A stretch of DNA of 64,000 nt from Rhodothermia bacterium (GTDB lineage Bacteria; Bacteroidota; Rhodothermia; Balneolales; Balneolaceae). Both the position numbers and the translations under genes were made by a program. Where the stretch lies: positions 1 through 64,000 of the forward strand of contig JAUICM010000003.1 of NCBI GenBank assembly GCA_030427885.1. The letters run 5' to 3'. Below, in pieces: positions 54,041 through 63,182 of this stretch (the first letter of the stretch is position 1; each line of letters begins with the position of its first letter). Under the pieces are notes generated by a model. It did not search any database and was not told where the DNA came from. It saw only the letters and a list, made by a program, of their open reading frames with translations.

Positions 54041-55780
54041 TTATTCAGATCGCTTTTTATAAAGCTCATAGATACTATTAAATAATGCTGTATCCACATT
54101 GATCTCTAAATCTTCCCTGATACTTGAGATCTCAGTATTGATATGATTGAAAACTTTATATCTAAGTTTTAGTTCAGACTGATCTGTGTTCTTATCGATT
54201 TCCGTGATCTTCCTATCTGTTACCATCAATACCATCCAGCCATCAGATGAATGTGCAACAACGGGGATATCGATCAAACCATCTCTGACAAGAGAATAAT
54301 CTGAATCTGTAGATAATATAATTTCATCACTGAATTCCCGAAAACTATCATAGCTTTCAGGAATTCCTTTATTCTCAATATCCCCTTTAATTTCAATAGC
54401 CTCATCCATTGAAGAAGCTGGTATTTTCCAGTAACTGGCGATCATCTGAAAATCACGATTTCTAACCAACCGGTCTCTGAATGAAGACGGAACAATTACA
54501 TCGCTTGTATCTTCTAGTGCTTCTCTGGTCAACTCATATTGATAAAGCTCTGAAAGCTTTTCATAGCCTCTTTGTCTTACTTTCTTCTCAACTCTTGGAT
54601 CAGATTCATAGCCTTTTTCCTTACCAATCTTATAGAGAACCTCATTTCTCAATGCTCTTCCAATTGAAGCCCCCGTCCTCTTTTTTGATTCCTCGAATGA
54701 TAAATATGGTAACCATCTCAGATAATCATCAAAAGTAAATTCCTGACGTTCTCCTCCAAGCACGTAGGTTCCCAGAACGGCATCATTATCAAAAGCAGCC
54801 CTGAGTTCGTCAAGATTTGAACTTCTCCAGCCATCATTTTGCAATTCATTCGACAGATCATTTTCGTTCTGTATCTCAGGTTGATTTACTCCCTTGATCG
54901 CTTCCATCAATTCAAGCACTTTTTCGCGATCTACTTCAACTAATAATGATCCCATCAGATCACGTATATAGTCGTTTGAAACCAGCTCCTGATTACGTAA
55001 CCTTACCTGGCTTCTGATGCCCTGCTTTCGATACTGGTAATCATCCTCTGCCAGCATTGCCGGAAATTCAATGAACTCTACATATATAATATGATAACCA
55101 AACATGGTTCGTACAGGTTTAGTGAAGTCTCCCTGATTTGTTGAATAGGCAGCTTCTGCAAAAGCATCATCAACACCGAAATAACTAACCGGACCTAAAT
55201 ATCCTGCAGAAGAGTCATATTTTTCGGTTTTATAGAAGTCATTGGCTACATCAATAAAATCCTCACCCGCTTTAAGTCTTCTGTAAGGTTCCTGAAGATC
55301 CTGTTCATTTTTGGAATATAGATGCCTTACATAAACCGAACGTTTAGACTTAGCATATGCAAGCCTCATTTGTTCATCTGTTGGAGGTTCTAGCAACTCT
55401 TCCATCTCGTCAACGAAGTAAACATCTACAGTAGACTTCATTCGCTGAAAATTTAAAGCAGCCTGATATACACTGTTATCTGTTAATCCCTCGTCCGCTG
55501 CATCTATAGCCATTGCAAGTTTATCGATCATCTGATTGAGAAATGCGTAGCGTTCATTTCTGCTATCATTTCTGCCTGTTCTGATCAGATAGTTCACATA
55601 AGCCACTTCAAAATCATAAGTAGTGACTTCAATGTCGTTTACAGAAAAGAGTAATTTATCCTGATCGGGAGTTTCTTTGGTACAGTTAGCTGAAGTAATC
55701 AGCAGGATGAATAGTAAATAAAAAAAGAATGGCTGCTTTAGAACAAAGCAGCCATTCTTGCACAATAAAGTTTTTAACAT
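54041..55780 (-). CDS. Parvulin-type peptidyl-prolyl isomerase lipoprotein
   Basis: 579 residues. The N-terminus has Lys-rich and hydrophobic parts ending in LLITSANC (Cys about residue 33), a lipoprotein signal that is longer than usual. A SurA-like helical start (LLFSVNDIEVTTYDFEVAYV) precedes a parvulin domain (about 145-240: VRHLYSKNEQDLQEPYRRLK, AGYLGPVSYFGVDDAFAEAAY, TMFGYHIIYVE). A long helical C-terminal half follows. It should help fold proteins bound for the outer membrane. The ATG abuts the PorV-like stop (TAAATG). A strong intrinsic terminator lies within codons 7-21, so expression is probably coupled to or limited by the upstream gene. Confidence 0.88.
   Translation of the reverse strand: MLKTLLCKNGCFVLKQPFFFYLLFILLITSANCTKETPDQDKLLFSVNDIEVTTYDFEVAYVNYLIRTGRNDSRNERYAFLNQMIDKLAMAIDAADEGLTDNSVYQAALNFQRMKSTVDVYFVDEMEELLEPPTDEQMRLAYAKSKRSVYVRHLYSKNEQDLQEPYRRLKAGEDFIDVANDFYKTEKYDSSAGYLGPVSYFGVDDAFAEAAYSTNQGDFTKPVRTMFGYHIIYVEFIEFPAMLAEDDYQYRKQGIRSQVRLRNQELVSNDYIRDLMGSLLVEVDREKVLELMEAIKGVNQPEIQNENDLSNELQNDGWRSSNLDELRAAFDNDAVLGTYVLGGERQEFTFDDYLRWLPYLSFEESKKRTGASIGRALRNEVLYKIGKEKGYESDPRVEKKVRQRGYEKLSELYQYELTREALEDTSDVIVPSSFRDRLVRNRDFQMIASYWKIPASSMDEAIEIKGDIENKGIPESYDSFREFSDEIILSTDSDYSLVRDGLIDIPVVAHSSDGWMVLMVTDRKITEIDKNTDQSELKLRYKVFNHINTEISSIREDLEINVDTALFNSIYELYKKRSE
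55719..55759 (-). terminator. Intrinsic terminator embedded in the 5' coding end of the parvulin gene
   Basis: Perfect 15-bp stem AAGAATGGCTGCTTT / AAAGCAGCCATTCTT (55725-55739, 55745-55759) with a 5-base loop. On the minus strand it runs into CTTTTTTTATTT. It begins 22 bp after the PorV-like stop. It is fully inside the parvulin gene's first codons if the ATG at 55780 is used. Confidence 0.9.
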
Positions 55781-56836
55781 TTAGAAATAGAGCTTTAAAT
55801 CAACCAGTGTTGTTTGTCCTAAATAATTGAATGGAACTTGAGCAAAATCCACTCCAATTGCCACACCTGATGAAGTTTTTAATGTAAAACCTGCTCCATA
55901 GGTAACATGGGAATCAACCTTATCACCAAGTAACAAATCTTTATAACCACCACGAACATGGAACTTCACAGTATTGGTTATATAACTCAGCTGAGATCCT
56001 GAATCTATGTTAAGATCGTTATCATTTGTTTGTTGAGCATCAGACAAGATCAACCATTCCAGGTTTTCTGTTTTAATAACCGGCAATGAGATCCCAAATC
56101 GAAATGACAAAGGAAGATCCCATTGATCCAGATAGATTCTTGCCGGAATATCATCGTTATTTCCTTCACTGGTTGGATCAATATCCACGAAGTGCTCAGA
56201 GTTGATCCCGTCCATCTGCATTTTACCGCCGAAGTTTGAGATCGAAGCTCCGATTCTTAATCCATTCAGATATTGTGTTTTCAGAATAAATCCGAAATCA
56301 AAAGCGAAGGTTTCCGCGGTCATATCATAGATCTTCTGCTGAACGATTTTTGCAGTTCCACCGAAGTGGAATGACTCTGTTAGATTCTGAGAGTATGTCA
56401 ATCCTATACTCAGGTCATGTGAGCCAAAAGTAGCTCCCGTTCCTTCCGGGTTTTCAACAGTACGAACATCCTGCCTGCCGTAATCAACAAAATTGACTCC
56501 GAATCCGAATCTTTTCTTACCGGTGTCGCCAATTGGAAAAACCAGCCCTGATCCGTAGGCATAAACATCAGCAAAGAGTTTATTACCACTAAAAAATCCA
56601 GAGCTTCTGGTGCTACCCTCGTTTTCCAGAGAGATTGCTGCAGGGTTCCAGAATAAAGCTTCTGCACCTGAGCCATTAACCGTATTTGCGTGCCCCAGTG
56701 CAGACGCCTTTGCTCCAACCCCCATGGTGAGGAATGGAGCAGCAGTAGTACCTACCCTGCTTTGAGCATACAGATCTGAGATACCCAACAAAACGATGAG
56801 TTGTAAAAGTATTGTTATTCTTTTCATGCTTTTCAT
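55781..56836 (-). CDS. PorV/PorQ-family outer-membrane barrel protein
   Basis: 351 residues with a signal peptide (MKSMKRITILLQLIVLLG, ends LYAQ; an ATG at 56827 gives a shorter form). The mature start TAAPFLTMGVGAKASALGHA and EALFWNPAAISLEN is the signature of PorV/PorQ (UPF0164-like) proteins. Many amphipathic strands follow, and the chain ends TTLVDLKLYF with a terminal aromatic residue as in outer-membrane barrels. In type IX secretion PorV shuttles substrates to the sortase. A copy placed beside sorting-tail proteins suggests a dedicated role. The parvulin gene follows with no gap. Confidence 0.9.
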   Translation of the reverse strand: MKSMKRITILLQLIVLLGISDLYAQSRVGTTAAPFLTMGVGAKASALGHANTVNGSGAEALFWNPAAISLENEGSTRSSGFFSGNKLFADVYAYGSGLVFPIGDTGKKRFGFGVNFVDYGRQDVRTVENPEGTGATFGSHDLSIGLTYSQNLTESFHFGGTAKIVQQKIYDMTAETFAFDFGFILKTQYLNGLRIGASISNFGGKMQMDGINSEHFVDIDPTSEGNNDDIPARIYLDQWDLPLSFRFGISLPVIKTENLEWLILSDAQQTNDNDLNIDSGSQLSYITNTVKFHVRGGYKDLLLGDKVDSHVTYGAGFTLKTSSGVAIGVDFAQVPFNYLGQTTLVDLKLYF

Positions 56837-56866
56837 ATTAAGATCTTCAAGAATGAATGGTTCTTA

Positions 56867-59800
56867 CTATTTGACTACCGCAAATTTATCTACATACTCA
56901 CCAATACCTTCGGCAGATACATGGTAGAAGTAGACACCGTATGCGACGTCTTCGTTGTTGTTTGTTCTCAGATCCCAGGAAGTAGAACCCTCATTAAATT
57001 CGCCCGAGTGTTCGATGGTTTTAACAAGTTCACCCCTGATATTGAAAATCCTGATGGTACATTTTCTTGGCAGGTTAAAGAAACTGATCTTCCTTTCGCC
57101 CCTACCAATAGAATTTGAAATCTTTTCCCAGGATGCAGCACCAACATACGGGTTCGGAGCTACATATATATTTTCAAGTTCACTTTTGGCCAGATCGTCA
57201 TCGATAAACCCTTTTCTTACTCCAAATTCGAAGTAATCATCACTACCAAAGGCACGTGATGTAGAGATTACAATCTTATCTCCGGGAGATGGTGCAATGT
57301 TATCAGGCCCTGCATCAATAGCTATAACAAAGCGATATACGATCCTGCCTAATGAATCTTCTTCAGATACGATCAATTGATCACCATCACTGATATCTTC
57401 ACTTTCGTCATTATCGACCACTAAGATCTCTGCTGGAGCGCCTGTAGTAGAATTCTTAGCAAACAGAGGTATCTCAATTCTTGAGAAACCACCACCAAGA
57501 ACTCTCGGAGGTTTGTACAAACTATCAGCAGGATTTACGAACAGCAATTCGTAATCACTATCTGTAGCCCGGAAACCATTTGAGGATCCATCTCTTTGTT
57601 CATCAATTTCTATTTCCCAATCAGTACTCAATCCATCAAGTTCAGTCGGGTCATAGTTGAACAATTCATTCTCAGTCCCCTGATTGGAAACCCATCCTGA
57701 TTTGTTCTCCAGTAGCTCTCCTGGTTCAGAGTTGGTAAGATTAACTGTGAAGCCATTAATTACAGAAGTAGAGGTAGCGAATGGTGACATTCCTACAACT
57801 GTTCTGTTCTGGGTCAGTTCTTTAATTCTGTAACCTGTTGTTACACGATAATCAGCTACAACAGAATTTGAATCTGTAAACTCAATTCTATATAGATACG
57901 AGTCTTCCAACTCTGATTCTACCACTACACTAACAGAAGCAGAACCGGTACCAGTACCACCTGTTACAGTGCTCAAATCGATAGTGGCTCCACCATCCAC
58001 ATAACCTGCTGGTGTGGTTACCGGAACAACCGCTGCAGTATTAATAGAAGTACCCGTCAGGTTACCCTGCAAATCAACAGAAACCCTGAATGTATTTTCC
58101 TGAGGATCAATTCCGGGTGCATCTGAGCCTTCTTCTGCAGGTAGGCCTCGGTCATATGCTACAATTGCGTAGTAATAGGTTTTACCATTTACCACATCAT
58201 TATCAACATAATGGAATGCTAAACCTGTATTAGAGCCAAGATCGTATACTGCTTCGCCCTCAAGGATGGTTCTCATACCACTAATGTCATTATCAAGATC
58301 CCATCTGGCTATTGGCTTATAGAATGTTGGTGTTCCATTTACATCAGTAATAGTTCTGGCATCTGTAAACAGGTTATTCGTGCCTTTATAGAGTTTGTAA
58401 CCCTCAAAGTCGAAGTCCTGAAGGAAGTTGTCATAACTTCGAACTGACAAAGTATCCCAGGAAAGAACTACCTGCTTGTCACCAGTAACTGCTGTTAATG
58501 TTGGGACAATTGGTGGCTGAGCAAATTTATAATCAGCATTATAAATATTCTGAACTGTTCTTCGGTTTTTGAAGAAGTCTTGTTCATCATTTCCAAATAT
58601 CCATGCTGTTGAGAAGAAATCAGTAGATTTACCACCTAACTGATCTTCCGGATTTAGCTCAACCTGACCCGACATGAATAATAAGAATGGCTCATCATTG
58701 GCAACAGGATCACTTGGAGGTATTGTACCAAGAGGGAATTCACTAATTCTGATTCTGTTGAATAACCAGGTATCATCTCTAAGGTTATTACCACTTTCAT
58801 AAAATGGTCGGGTATTAAGGTCAAAACCTCTCAAACCGATCTGATCAGATTCGTCTACATCAAGATCGTTATAGTTTGGTTCACCCTGAGTTGGAATTCC
58901 GTCTCCTTCCCCTTCATCCGGGCCCGGGTAATTCAGATCAAAAAGACCTAAACCATCACGACCCACGTCATTATTGAGAACTTCACCTGGATCAAGAGTT
59001 CCGTTGTTATTTGCGTCATCAAATCCAACCCAGTCCATATTCTCATCGGTTGTGTACCAAACACCTTCTTTGTAAGCAGGACGATCGACGATATCACTGT
59101 AATAGCTTTCAAAGTCAGCTACATTGTAATTGTTTTGAACAAAATTCTGGATAGCTATTTCGGAATCCAGTCTCATATAATTTTCATCGAAACGAGACTC
59201 ATCTGTAATACCATCCTGATCATCATCCTGATTGTTTCTGTCGTTTGCAGGTGATTCAAGGAATGCAAAACCGGTATAACCCAATTCATACTGAGCACCA
59301 CCATTGGTAGGTGTCCCTAAACCATCGGAATCCCATCCATATACAACGTCAAGAATTGGGTCGTAACTCGCATTGTCATCATCCTCATCTTGTCCCAAAC
59401 CATAATCCACGATTTGAACAAAATAAAGACGGTCGTGATCTTCATCTCCTTTATTGGTAATTCGATAGATCAGGAACATAGTATCCTCAGCAAGAATATT
59501 TGCCCATTGGTAAATACGAACCTGAGTCTGCATACCGAATCCACCCATTAATGAATCTGTTTCCGGACTTGGATAATAAACACCCAATGCACTATGTGGA
59601 CCCTCTGTTTCGAGATCAAAACCATATTCCATATCGGAAAAATCATCCATTACATAAAATGATTCCTGATCAGCATTCGCAAATTTACCATCACGACCAT
59701 CCCAAAAACCACACCAGCCCGGATCGCCTGGTTCAAACCAACGATCAGGCCAGCAATCAGGCCATGAAGTAGGATCATTTGATTTAGCCGGAATAGGAGT

Positions 59801-60292
59801 CAGAGCATCGGTAATTGGAGCTCTTCTTAATGGGTTGTTAAAACCCGGTAGAGGCAACCATCCCCAAACATCACCAGAATAAGGACTGGTTCTTACACCT
59901 GCATCCCTATAGTTGATCATAACCGGGTTCAGTGTCGTATCCGGAATTACATAGGTTCTTTTCCATTCCACATAATCAGCATAGCTGCTGAATCTGGAAC
60001 CGTCAGCCCCATCAACATAACCAGCTACTACCACGCCTACACCGTCAATGTGGCGTCCCCCAATATTCCGAGGCCATACTCCCCAGGGAATATCTCCCCA
60101 ACGAGCCAACTCTCCGTGGTTTCTGTAGTTAGTTTCAATGAGGTTACCATCCATGACCCCTCTTGCGACAGAGTTTAATGCTCCTCTGTACACAACTCCA
60201 TTATATTCATCAGGGATCTGTGCTTGTGCATTACCTGCAGCCGCTAGTAAGAAGCATACCGCTAACAGGCCTAGTCTTGTTTTAGTTTGCAT
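56867..60292 (-). CDS. Very large secreted surface protein with C-terminal sorting/FlgD-like tail
   Basis: 1141 residues with a signal peptide (MQTKTRLGLLAVCFLLAAAG, ends AQAQ). The middle is Asp/Asn-rich with calcium-type loops such as DDANNNGTLDPGE. Around residue 610 are fibronectin-III-like strands (VLSWDTLSVRSYDN, YYYAIVAYDRG). The C-terminus has the FlgD/type IX-tail look: ENIYVAPNPYVG, then IRIFNIRGELVKTIEHSG, ending VDKFAVVK. It lacks the exact QNYPNPFNP motif. It sits between a TonB-dependent receptor and a PorV-like gene, so it is likely a surface partner of the receptor. Function unknown. Confidence 0.88.
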   Translation of the reverse strand: MQTKTRLGLLAVCFLLAAAGNAQAQIPDEYNGVVYRGALNSVARGVMDGNLIETNYRNHGELARWGDIPWGVWPRNIGGRHIDGVGVVVAGYVDGADGSRFSSYADYVEWKRTYVIPDTTLNPVMINYRDAGVRTSPYSGDVWGWLPLPGFNNPLRRAPITDALTPIPAKSNDPTSWPDCWPDRWFEPGDPGWCGFWDGRDGKFANADQESFYVMDDFSDMEYGFDLETEGPHSALGVYYPSPETDSLMGGFGMQTQVRIYQWANILAEDTMFLIYRITNKGDEDHDRLYFVQIVDYGLGQDEDDDNASYDPILDVVYGWDSDGLGTPTNGGAQYELGYTGFAFLESPANDRNNQDDDQDGITDESRFDENYMRLDSEIAIQNFVQNNYNVADFESYYSDIVDRPAYKEGVWYTTDENMDWVGFDDANNNGTLDPGEVLNNDVGRDGLGLFDLNYPGPDEGEGDGIPTQGEPNYNDLDVDESDQIGLRGFDLNTRPFYESGNNLRDDTWLFNRIRISEFPLGTIPPSDPVANDEPFLLFMSGQVELNPEDQLGGKSTDFFSTAWIFGNDEQDFFKNRRTVQNIYNADYKFAQPPIVPTLTAVTGDKQVVLSWDTLSVRSYDNFLQDFDFEGYKLYKGTNNLFTDARTITDVNGTPTFYKPIARWDLDNDISGMRTILEGEAVYDLGSNTGLAFHYVDNDVVNGKTYYYAIVAYDRGLPAEEGSDAPGIDPQENTFRVSVDLQGNLTGTSINTAAVVPVTTPAGYVDGGATIDLSTVTGGTGTGSASVSVVVESELEDSYLYRIEFTDSNSVVADYRVTTGYRIKELTQNRTVVGMSPFATSTSVINGFTVNLTNSEPGELLENKSGWVSNQGTENELFNYDPTELDGLSTDWEIEIDEQRDGSSNGFRATDSDYELLFVNPADSLYKPPRVLGGGFSRIEIPLFAKNSTTGAPAEILVVDNDESEDISDGDQLIVSEEDSLGRIVYRFVIAIDAGPDNIAPSPGDKIVISTSRAFGSDDYFEFGVRKGFIDDDLAKSELENIYVAPNPYVGAASWEKISNSIGRGERKISFFNLPRKCTIRIFNIRGELVKTIEHSGEFNEGSTSWDLRTNNNEDVAYGVYFYHVSAEGIGEYVDKFAVVK

Positions 60293-60334
60293 AGAATTCA
60301 GTCTTAAATACTCTTTATTTGTTTAGTGACGCGC

Positions 60335-63118
60335 TTAGAATTTTAAGCTTAATCCAACCTTTATTGTTCTCGGAGGACCTAACATACTTTCATTCAGATA
60401 CCACTCAGAATATGAATTCAGACCGCCAGGTATTGTACCTTGTCGAAGAGTACGTGCCAGCTCTGTAGATTCAGTTGCAAGTCCGGTATCACTGAATACA
60501 CTCCAGTGAGGAGCGCTGTCAAAGATATTATCTACCTGTAGGAACAACTGAATGTCATAGGTAAGGAATCCAGGTTTGTAATAAACCCGAGCATCCGAGT
60601 TAAACCAAATAGGTTTGTCCTGATTATTTGGAACATAAGACTGAACAAAGTTTCGCTCAGAAGTATAAGGGGTTCCTGTCTGTAGGCTGTTTATTGTTGA
60701 AATGGTAAAACCAATATTTGTTTTCCATGTGATAGTGTTATTCAACACATTTCTTCTATCCCAGTTCAGACGGTTGATCTTGATAATAGGATCAAGGCCA
60801 CTGGTTACCCTGTTAAAAGTATCCTGAGGGTTTGAAGCTGAACCACTTGCAAACTGAAGAGTATAATCGATCGTCCAGGTTATCGGACCATCTCCTCGTT
60901 GATAGAGGGAAAGAGTTCCACCCTTTACAGTTCCATAATCCAGATTCACATTTCTTGAAATATACCGTCCGTCAAAATTTCTGTATACCTCAGTACCAGC
61001 CAGGTTTCTGATATCTTTAGAGAATAAGGTCAGATCCATACCCAAGGTTTCTGTCAAACCTTGTTGAAGCCCTACCTCAAATGACAATGTTCTTTCAGCT
61101 TTCAGAGACGCGTTACCAAACTGAATGCTTGTTGACTGAGGGTTATCCTCAAAGTCGTTATTCGCATATAGTAGGTTCAACTGAGGGGTCTGGAAGAACA
61201 AACCTGCCGAAAATCTCATTACACCTGTTTCAGATATAGGAAATGCAATACCCAATCGAGGACTTATCTGAAATGAATTATCTGCTGCTTTCCTGTTCGA
61301 AATGAATACGGAATCAGAAGCAGGTCTTGAAGGATCAAGAATTTCATCTTTAGGGCCCTGAGAAAGATCTACAGGAACTACAAAATCCGGCTCGAAGTAA
61401 TCAAAACGAAGACCTGCATTCACGATAAGATCCTCAAACTCAAGTTTAACCTGAGAATAACCGGCAGCCTCATAAGGACTCACATCCAGCGCTGAGTTAT
61501 TAAATGGGTTATCTGATCGTATTGGTTCTCCGAAGGCATTTGTTGTAATACCAAATGACTCATTGTCTATATTGTGAAGACGTCCTGAAAGACCCGCCTT
61601 GAATAGAACAATGTTGTTAATCTGAGAAGTAAAATCAGCCACTATAGTATGTGTTGTGGTGATATTTTCAGAAGAATTCAGGTAGTTACCACCCATATTG
61701 AAGGCTGAAGCACCCTGCTGACTCGATTGATCCGGACCCACATAACGTGGATCAAGTATCGTTGCTGAAGCATCATTATATAGTTTGGACTCACCCTGAT
61801 CTCTCAGATAACTATACGATAAGTTCGCAAAGGCATTTGCTCCAATTGAATATCGAATCCCAAGAATATGATTCTGAGACAGATTATAATAGTTATTTAT
61901 GCCATCAGGGTTGTATTTATATGAATGGTCATAATTCGAACCATCATTCTTTTGAAGAAAGATGTTATAATCTAGCTTTAGGTCACTATTCACCTGATAA
62001 ACAAGTGAAGAGTTCAATGAATATCTGGTGTGGCGATTCAGCTCCTGATAATCCCCACTTCCTGTTGACTCAAGGATCCAGTTATCAGTTTCAGCACCAC
62101 CAGATACTCCACTTTGAATACCATTATCCGTTTGCGTGAACTGCTGATCTGATGGTTTGAACAGATCACGACCGATCAGATAACCAGGTTCATTCAGATA
62201 TCTGATAGTTGCTTGTATACCCAGCTTGTCTTTTATGATAGGACCACCAATTGAAAACTGAAGGTCACGATTAGCAAACTTAGAAGATGCTTTCGTATAA
62301 CTTACTTTCTCCTGCGAGAAATCATCATAGCTAAGAAACGAACCAGCATCGGTATCTCTTGATACGAATTCAAGTTCTCTGTTACTAACGATGGTTCCAC
62401 TATACGCTAACATATTTGCGGACCACTTTGGTGATACACCTTTGGTCACAATATTTACAACACCACTCATAGCCTGGCCATATTCAGCGTTAAATACACC
62501 ACTGATAACCTCCAGACTGGAGACCATGTTCTGCTCTACTTCAAATGCAGCATTATTATTGTATGCATTGTTGATCGGCACTCCATTTACGAGATAAGCA
62601 ACCTCACCGGTTCTACCTCCTCTAAAGTGACCATCAACAACACCTGCTTGTTGGTTAACAGCTTCATTTACGCTGACCACAGGGAGATTTTCAAGTTGAT
62701 CAGAACTTACATAGGCTGTAGTAGTTGTTCTGTCTTTTTCTACAATTGGACGTTCCGCGGTAACAACAATTTCCTGACCTGCGATCACTTCTTCCTGAAG
62801 TGTAGCATTCACTTCAGTGGTTTTATCTACTATAACTTTCACTTTTTCTACCTTGGTAGTAGCAAAACCAATATATCTGAACACAACGGTGTATTCACCG
62901 GGTTCCAGATTTACAAGGCTGTAGTTTCCATCAACATCAGTAGTAGTACCTTTTTGAGTTCCATCTATGAATACCTGAACACCTGCGAGAGGCTCACCTG
63001 ATTCATCGACAACTTTACCTGCTATTTTACCTTTTGTACCGGCAAATACTAAGCTGGTAGAAATCAAAAAAGCGATTACAAATAATATCGCGTGCTTTAA
63101 TGACGGGAGTTTCTTCAT
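60335..63118 (-). CDS. TonB-dependent outer-membrane receptor with CarboxypepD-reg-like domain
   Basis: 927 residues: signal peptide (ends near LVFAG), a carboxypeptidase-regulatory-like domain (about 30-105: GKIAGKVVDESGEPLAGVQV, DVDGNYSLVNLEPGEYTV), a plug (about 130-235: EIVVTAERPIVEKDRT, AYLVNGVPINNAYN, VFNAEYGQAMSGVVNIVTKG) and a 22-strand-type barrel ending IKVGLSLKF. This is the general layout of SusC-like and related importers, but no SusD gene accompanies it. It takes up a substrate using TonB energy. The substrate is unknown. Probably co-transcribed with its flanking surface genes. Confidence 0.94.
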   Translation of the reverse strand: MKKLPSLKHAILFVIAFLISTSLVFAGTKGKIAGKVVDESGEPLAGVQVFIDGTQKGTTTDVDGNYSLVNLEPGEYTVVFRYIGFATTKVEKVKVIVDKTTEVNATLQEEVIAGQEIVVTAERPIVEKDRTTTTAYVSSDQLENLPVVSVNEAVNQQAGVVDGHFRGGRTGEVAYLVNGVPINNAYNNNAAFEVEQNMVSSLEVISGVFNAEYGQAMSGVVNIVTKGVSPKWSANMLAYSGTIVSNRELEFVSRDTDAGSFLSYDDFSQEKVSYTKASSKFANRDLQFSIGGPIIKDKLGIQATIRYLNEPGYLIGRDLFKPSDQQFTQTDNGIQSGVSGGAETDNWILESTGSGDYQELNRHTRYSLNSSLVYQVNSDLKLDYNIFLQKNDGSNYDHSYKYNPDGINNYYNLSQNHILGIRYSIGANAFANLSYSYLRDQGESKLYNDASATILDPRYVGPDQSSQQGASAFNMGGNYLNSSENITTTHTIVADFTSQINNIVLFKAGLSGRLHNIDNESFGITTNAFGEPIRSDNPFNNSALDVSPYEAAGYSQVKLEFEDLIVNAGLRFDYFEPDFVVPVDLSQGPKDEILDPSRPASDSVFISNRKAADNSFQISPRLGIAFPISETGVMRFSAGLFFQTPQLNLLYANNDFEDNPQSTSIQFGNASLKAERTLSFEVGLQQGLTETLGMDLTLFSKDIRNLAGTEVYRNFDGRYISRNVNLDYGTVKGGTLSLYQRGDGPITWTIDYTLQFASGSASNPQDTFNRVTSGLDPIIKINRLNWDRRNVLNNTITWKTNIGFTISTINSLQTGTPYTSERNFVQSYVPNNQDKPIWFNSDARVYYKPGFLTYDIQLFLQVDNIFDSAPHWSVFSDTGLATESTELARTLRQGTIPGGLNSYSEWYLNESMLGPPRTIKVGLSLKF

Positions 63119-63135
63119 GGCGTGAGAAATTTAAA

Positions 63136-63161
63136 CGGGCACAGCTCGAATGCTGTGCCCG
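63136..63161 (-). terminator. Intercistronic hairpin between the sorting-tail gene and the receptor gene
   Basis: Perfect 10-bp stem CGGGCACAGC / GCTGTGCCCG with a 6-base loop (63136-63145, 63152-63161). On the minus strand it is followed by TTTAAATTT, an imperfect T tract. It could partly terminate transcription or protect the upstream message. Confidence 0.55.
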
Positions 63162-63182
63162 ATTGGAATTGTGAGTTTAAAC

